Assembly: GCF_900112595.1 (NCBI RefSeq)
Contig: NZ_FOMI01000001.1
Span: 310,001 to 374,000, forward strand
From: Algibacter pectinivorans
GTDB lineage: Bacteria; Bacteroidota; Bacteroidia; Flavobacteriales; Flavobacteriaceae
Length of the DNA: 64,000 nt
Reading direction: 5' to 3'
Under the pieces are notes generated by a model. The model did not search any database, was not told where the DNA came from, and saw only the letters and a list, made by a program, of their open reading frames with translations. Positions 59,686-64,000 of the stretch are shown piece by piece (position 1 is the stretch's first letter; each line of letters starts with the position of its first letter). A program made the position numbers and the translations under genes.

Positions 59686-61227
59686 TTACATTTTCATTAA
59701 CCAAGAACGCACATCTACTTCTTGCTTAATAATAGTACGTAAATCTTCAATTTTAACACGCTCTTGCTCCATAGAATCTCTATGACGAATCGTTACTGTG
59801 CCATCTTCTTTCGAGTCATGATCTACAGTAATACAAAACGGTGTTCCGTTGGCATCTTGTCTTCTGTAACGACGTCCTACGGCATCCTTTTCATCATAAA
59901 TAACATTAAAATCCCACTTTAGCTCTTCAACAATTTGTTTTGCTATTTCTGGCAAACCATCTTTTTTAACCAATGGTAAAATAGCGGCTTTTACTGGTGC
60001 TAAGACACTTGGTAATTTTAAAACGGTTCTTGTTGTTCCGTTTTCTAGTTCTTCTTCTTGTAAAGAGTTTGAAAAAACAGCTAAAAACATACGGTCTAAA
60101 CCAATGGATGTTTCTAAAACGTAAGGTGTATAACTTGCATTATCTTCATGATCGAAATATTGTAATTTCTTTCCAGAATGCTCTTCGTGTGCTATTAAAT
60201 CGAAATCGGTTCTAGAGTGAATCCCTTCTAATTCTTTAAAACCAAACGGGAATTTAAATTCTATATCGGCTGCGGCATCAGCATAATGCGCTAATTTCTC
60301 ATGGTCGTGAAAACGATAATTATCAGCCCCCATTCCTAGAGATAAATGCCATTTCATTCTGTGTTCTTTCCAGTAATCGTACCATTCTTTTTGAGTACCT
60401 GGTTTTATAAAAAACTGCATTTCCATTTGTTCAAACTCACGCATTCTAAAAATAAATTGTCTTGCAACAATTTCATTTCTAAAGGCTTTACCTGTTTGCG
60501 CTATTCCAAACGGAATTTTTAGTCGGCTTGTCTTCTGTACATTTAAAAAGTTAACAAAAATACCTTGTGCCGTTTCTGGACGCAAGTATAAATCCATCGC
60601 AGATTCTGCCGAAGCTCCTAACTTTGTTCCAAACATTAAGTTAAACTGCTTAACGTCTGTCCAGTTTTTACTTCCTGTTAATGGATCGGCAATTTCTAAC
60701 TCTTCAATAAGTGCTTTAACATCGGCTAAATCTTCGTTTTCTAGAGATTTTGCCATTCTAGAAAGAATTGAATTTATCTTTTCTTGGTAACCAACTACAC
60801 GTCCGTTAGTTGAAACAAATTCTTCTTTATTAAAGGCATCACCAAAACGTTTTTCGGCTTTTTTAACTTCCTTTTCAATTTTTGCTTCAATTTTAGCACA
60901 ATAATCTTCTATTAAAACATCTGCTCTGTAACGTTTTTTAGAATCTTTATTATCTATTAAAGGGTCGTTAAACGCATCGACGTGACCAGAAGCTTTCCAT
61001 GTGGTTGGATGCATGAATATTGCGGCATCAATACCTACAATATTTTCATTCATTTGCACCATGGCTTTCCACCAGTAGTCGCGTATATTTTTCTTTAGTT
61101 CTGCGCCGTTTTGTGCGTAATCGTATACTGCACTTAAACCGTCGTAAATCTCGCTACTTTGAAACACATATCCGTATTCCTTTGCATGCGAAATTACCTT
61201 CTTAAATTGATCATCTTGATTTGCCAT
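59686..61227 (-). CDS. glyS: Glycyl-tRNA synthetase (single-chain, class II)
   Basis: The 513-residue enzyme is the alpha2-type GlyRS: FKKVISHAKEYGYVFQSSEIYDG at the start, LRPETAQGIFVNFLNVQKTS (motif 1/2 region), FRNEIVARQFIFRMREFEQMEMQFF (motif 2) and ETSIGLDRMFLAVFSN (motif 3), then an anticodon-binding domain ending RTIIKQEVDVRSWL. It charges tRNA-Gly. It has its own promoter element and terminator. Confidence 0.97.
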   Translation of the reverse strand: MANQDDQFKKVISHAKEYGYVFQSSEIYDGLSAVYDYAQNGAELKKNIRDYWWKAMVQMNENIVGIDAAIFMHPTTWKASGHVDAFNDPLIDNKDSKKRYRADVLIEDYCAKIEAKIEKEVKKAEKRFGDAFNKEEFVSTNGRVVGYQEKINSILSRMAKSLENEDLADVKALIEELEIADPLTGSKNWTDVKQFNLMFGTKLGASAESAMDLYLRPETAQGIFVNFLNVQKTSRLKIPFGIAQTGKAFRNEIVARQFIFRMREFEQMEMQFFIKPGTQKEWYDYWKEHRMKWHLSLGMGADNYRFHDHEKLAHYADAAADIEFKFPFGFKELEGIHSRTDFDLIAHEEHSGKKLQYFDHEDNASYTPYVLETSIGLDRMFLAVFSNSLQEEELENGTTRTVLKLPSVLAPVKAAILPLVKKDGLPEIAKQIVEELKWDFNVIYDEKDAVGRRYRRQDANGTPFCITVDHDSKEDGTVTIRHRDSMEQERVKIEDLRTIIKQEVDVRSWLMKM

Positions 61228-61232
61228 AGGTG

Positions 61233-61240
61233 CAAAAATA
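61233..61240 (-). promoter_or_regulatory. -7 element of the glyS promoter
   Basis: TATTTTTG on the minus strand, just before the glyS ATG, matches TAnnTTTG. TTTG at 61256-61259 is 15 nt further upstream, slightly short for a -33 element. A very short leader would be implied. Confidence 0.4.
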
Positions 61241-61307
61241 AAAAACCGCTTAAAACAAACGTCATTTTGTTAAAAATAATTAAGTTTACAAGACTACATT
61301 TTTTATC

Positions 61308-61985
61308 ATGCTTAAATCTATAGTAAATTTATTCTTCCCTAAAGTATGCTACGCATGCCATAATTTACTAAGTGATAATGAGAAAACCATCTGTTTGGAC
61401 TGCCGACACGACCTACCCATTACCAATTTTCATTTTGATAATAACGATAGCGTAAAAAAGGTGCTTTACGGTCGTGCCCAAGTGGAAAATGGCACTGCTT
61501 TATTCCGGTTTGAAAAGAAAGGCCATGTGCAACGCCTTATCCACAACCTAAAATACCGAAAGCATGAGCATATTGGGTTTGTTTTAGGAAATTGGTTGGG
61601 TGGCGAATTAAAAACACTAGAAGCTTACCAAGATATTGATATCGTTATTCCGGTACCATTACATAAAAACAAATTAAAAACAAGAGGTTTTAATCAAGTT
61701 GCTAAATTTGGACAACAAATAGCAGAAACGCTTAATGCTCAATATGTGGATGATGTGCTGCTAAAAGTAACTAACACCAAATCGCAGGTTACTAAAAAAC
61801 GTTTTGCGCGTTGGACCAACGACAATCAACTATTTACACTTAAAAATCCACGAAAAATTGAAAACAAACATATTTTAATTGTGGACGACCTTATAACCAC
61901 AGGTGCCACACTAGAAGCTTGCATTTTGGTTTTAAACGAAGCTAAAAACATAAAAATAAGTATTGCTGCCATGGCAATAGCATAA
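61308..61985 (+). CDS. comF: ComF-family phosphoribosyltransferase-like protein
   Basis: The 225-residue protein has an N-terminal zinc finger (CYAC at Cys14 and Cys17, CLDC at Cys29 and Cys32), the ComF middle (RFEKKGHVQRLIHNLKYR, VIPVPLHKNKLKTRGFNQ) and the PRTase loop ILIVDDLITTGATLEA. ComF is a late competence protein needed for uptake or processing of transforming DNA in several bacteria. It is divergent from glyS. There are no other competence genes in the window. Confidence 0.93.
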   Translation: MLKSIVNLFFPKVCYACHNLLSDNEKTICLDCRHDLPITNFHFDNNDSVKKVLYGRAQVENGTALFRFEKKGHVQRLIHNLKYRKHEHIGFVLGNWLGGELKTLEAYQDIDIVIPVPLHKNKLKTRGFNQVAKFGQQIAETLNAQYVDDVLLKVTNTKSQVTKKRFARWTNDNQLFTLKNPRKIENKHILIVDDLITTGATLEACILVLNEAKNIKISIAAMAIA

Positions 61986-62047
61986 ATATATTATCGTTAT
62001 ATTTTTTAACCGAATTCATGTACTTTTGCTAAAAATTTAAGTTGTTG

Positions 62048-63652
62048 ATGAATAAGACCCTTTCAAATTTTATTTTCGCCTTAATTATTGGCTTAGTTAT
62101 TATTAGTTGTGCTAATCGTGGAACGCCACAAGGTGGTCCAAAAGATGAAACACCTCCTAGAATTGTAAAATCTGAACCAGAAAATTATTCAACCAACTTT
62201 AAAGGCGATGAAATTAAGGTGTACTTTGACGAGTACATTAAAATAAAAGACATTAAAAAACAGCTTATTATCTCGCCACCAATGAATACGCCACCAGACG
62301 TTTCACCTTTAAGTGGCGGAAGTAAATATATTACCATTAAAATTTACGACACCTTACAACCTAATACCACTTACGCTTTTAATTTTGGAAATAGTATAAC
62401 AGATAACAACGAAGGCAACCCGTATCCATATTACCGTTACGTCCTATCTACTGGCGATTATATTGATTCGCTATCTGTAAAAGGCAACATTGTTGACGCC
62501 TTAAAAAAGAAGCCAGAAACTTTTGTAAATGTAGCCTTATACGAAGTAGATTCTACCTTTAGAGACTCTGTGGTTTATAAAGCTGCTCCAAAATATATTA
62601 CAAATACTTTAGATAGTATTACTACCTTTTCTATAGATAACTTAAAACCTGGCAAGTATTTATTAATGGCTTTAAAGGATGGTAATGGCGATAATAAGTT
62701 TCAACAAAAAACCGATCAAATAGCATTTCATAAAAATTATATTGAAGTGCCTACCGACTCATTATACACCTTACGCCTTTTTAACGAAACGTTAGATTTT
62801 AAAGCAACTAGACCGCGTTTAATTGCCGGCGAAAAAATTGCTTTTGGTTTTGAAGGTGATTATAATGGTATGCAAATAGACCTACTCTCTGACACGCCTT
62901 CGGATTTTGAATACCGCATTACCAAAGACCCCACAAAAGATTCGTTAAACTATTGGTACAAACCTAAATTTGAAACCGATTCTTTACTGTTTAAAGTTAG
63001 CAATACCGATTACGAAAAAGAGTTTACTGTTAGACTGAGTAAAAAAGATAAAGACACTTTAGTTATTGGAGCCTCGCCTTCTGGTAATATTGATTATGAC
63101 GAAGATTTTAAAATAGCAGGTAGCACGCCACTTACAAAAATGGATGTTTCGAAGATTAGCATGATAGATAAAGACTCTACAATTGTAAGCTTTAAAACTG
63201 ATTTTGATACGCTAAACAATGCCTATTTATTTAAGTTTGATAAAACTGAAGACAACAACTATAAAATTAAAATTCTTCCTGAGGCCTTTGAAGATTTTTA
63301 TGGCGACAAAAATAAGGACACTTTAAATTTAAGTTTAAGAACTAAAAAAGCTTCCGATTTTGGTTATGTGAGATTTACCATTGTAAATGCTACATACCCA
63401 CTTATTATTCAATTAACTGATAAAAAAGGAGAGGTTAAAGAAGAACGCTATGCCACCGAAGCTGGTACTGTAGACTTTTTAAACATAGCTGCAGGGATGT
63501 ATTCTATACGCGTTGTTCATGATGCCAATAGCAACGGCATGTACGATACGGGGAACTACCTAAAAAAGATTCAACCAGAAAAAATTAGTCATTTTCAAGA
63601 AATTGAAATTAGAGCAGATTGGGGAATTCAAGAAACACTTACGTTTAAGTAA
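62048..63652 (+). CDS. Ig-like (SbsA-type) domain lipoprotein
   Basis: I use ATG 62048. The 534-residue protein has a lipoprotein signal (Cys21 in LVIISCANRG) followed by GTPQGGPKDETPP, a start seen across Bacteroidota, and an N-terminal SbsA-Ig-like domain (PRIVKSEPENYSTNFKGDEI, VYFDEYIKIKDIKKQLIISP). Long beta-rich repeats follow, including a carboxypeptidase-regulatory-like stretch near NIAAGMYSIRVVHDANSNG. It is envelope-associated, probably structural. The 3' end overlaps the convergent amidohydrolase gene by 8 nt. Confidence 0.85.
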   Translation: MNKTLSNFIFALIIGLVIISCANRGTPQGGPKDETPPRIVKSEPENYSTNFKGDEIKVYFDEYIKIKDIKKQLIISPPMNTPPDVSPLSGGSKYITIKIYDTLQPNTTYAFNFGNSITDNNEGNPYPYYRYVLSTGDYIDSLSVKGNIVDALKKKPETFVNVALYEVDSTFRDSVVYKAAPKYITNTLDSITTFSIDNLKPGKYLLMALKDGNGDNKFQQKTDQIAFHKNYIEVPTDSLYTLRLFNETLDFKATRPRLIAGEKIAFGFEGDYNGMQIDLLSDTPSDFEYRITKDPTKDSLNYWYKPKFETDSLLFKVSNTDYEKEFTVRLSKKDKDTLVIGASPSGNIDYDEDFKIAGSTPLTKMDVSKISMIDKDSTIVSFKTDFDTLNNAYLFKFDKTEDNNYKIKILPEAFEDFYGDKNKDTLNLSLRTKKASDFGYVRFTIVNATYPLIIQLTDKKGEVKEERYATEAGTVDFLNIAAGMYSIRVVHDANSNGMYDTGNYLKKIQPEKISHFQEIEIRADWGIQETLTFK

Positions 63653-64000
63653 TTTTAAATTGATCTTTATCGTTTAAAAATTTAAGCTTGTTTCTGTAGG
63701 CTTCCACATGTCGTTTTTCGAGTGTAGCGATTTTTATAGTGTCCTTATTTGGAGCACAGGTTACTAATGGCTCTCCAAGCACATCATACACCGCCGAATG
63801 ACCAGAATACACAGCGTTTACACCATCAACTCCAACCCTGTTAACACCAACGCAATAGCTCATATTTTCTATGGCACGCGCCTTTAATAAAGTATCCCAA
63901 GCAGAAACTCTGGGTTTTGGCCAATTGGCAACGTAAAGGAGCACATCATAATCTTCGGTATTTCGCGCCCAAACAGGAAAACGCAAATCGTAACAAATTA
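63645..64000 (-). CDS. Nitrilase-family amidohydrolase, C-terminal part (5' end outside window)
   Basis: The frame is open to the window edge. The visible part starts ICYDLRFPVWARN, whose Cys is the nitrilase catalytic nucleophile (Glu and Lys lie outside). It continues through VLLYVANWPKPRVSAWDTLL, AIENMSYCVGVNRVGVDG, YSGHSAVYDVLGEPL and a final KLKFLNDKDQF. This is the omega-amidase (YafV/Nit2) subgroup, which hydrolyses alpha-keto-glutaramate or similar omega-amides. About 118 residues are visible. Confidence 0.88.
   Translation of the reverse strand, partial: ICYDLRFPVWARNTEDYDVLLYVANWPKPRVSAWDTLLKARAIENMSYCVGVNRVGVDGVNAVYSGHSAVYDVLGEPLVTCAPNKDTIKIATLEKRHVEAYRNKLKFLNDKDQFKIT

Overview
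The window is a chromosomal segment of a marine-type Flavobacteriaceae (phylum Bacteroidota). The evidence is the low GC content, the TAnnTTTG-type -7 promoter elements with little sign of Shine-Dalgarno sequences, many short lipoproteins, a stand-alone type IX secretion (T9SS) sorting domain, clade-restricted families (DUF4230, DUF4271, DUF4296, the SbsA-Ig-like lipoprotein) and a replicative DNA polymerase III alpha subunit with a fused N-terminal proofreading exonuclease. The assignment is from family knowledge only and the genus cannot be fixed. Most of the region is ordinary core genome. I see no prophage, CRISPR array, recognisable transposase or rRNA operon. One tRNA (Asp, GTC) is present.

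Layout. 1-5.9 kb: a partial phnA, a secreted protein built from a 125-residue tandem duplication, and a minus-strand operon (OMP, ruvC, hemW, cyclase, DUF4230, YjbR). 5.9-8.8 kb: a flippase-like membrane protein, a glycosyltransferase and a Bax-inhibitor-like protein. 9-12 kb: a BlaI/M56 regulatory pair with duplicated TonB-like C-terminal domains, a related lipoprotein and an array of operator-like palindromes. 12.9-15.7 kb: a TPR histidine kinase, NarL-type regulator and small lipoprotein. 16-20 kb: LacI-type regulator divergent from a TonB-dependent receptor. 20-27 kb: tRNA-Asp, DUF58, clpP, trxA, dnaE. 27-36 kb: two DUF2383 four-helix proteins around a lactonase, rpsP and rimM; then trmN6, an acyl-CoA dehydrogenase, SGNH hydrolase, phosphoesterase, DUF1853. 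35.6-42.7 kb: ferredoxin, NifU and Mrp (Fe-S metabolism), a Fic protein between direct repeats, and an alkyltransferase-like/LysE/trmB operon. 43-54.7 kb: glycosyltransferase, PhoB/PhoR-type two-component system, LuxE-like acyltransferase, tyrS, epimerase, pyrC operon, hemD. 54.8-64 kb: pckA, saccharopine dehydrogenase with an Lrp regulator, glyS, comF, Ig-like lipoprotein and a partial nitrilase-family amidohydrolase.

The most unusual content is non-coding. Six roughly 80-110 bp intergenic elements share a GGGTCGGGCT core and inverted ends whose paired bases change together between copies (GCGTTA/TAACGC, GCGCA/TGCGC, GCGTG/CACGC), which argues for a selected or mobilised folded structure. 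A second palindromic family (GCCCC..CCTCCCC-loop-GGGG) sits inside or against coding sequences: at the N-terminus of hemW, in the tail of ruvC, and as an inverted pair between clpP and the DUF58 gene. A 28-bp repeat with internal dyad symmetry brackets the fic gene. Upstream of blaI lie three AACTAA-N4-TTAGTT sites and one further palindrome.

All calls come from reading the sequence and from memory of protein families. No database search, folding or alignment program was run.
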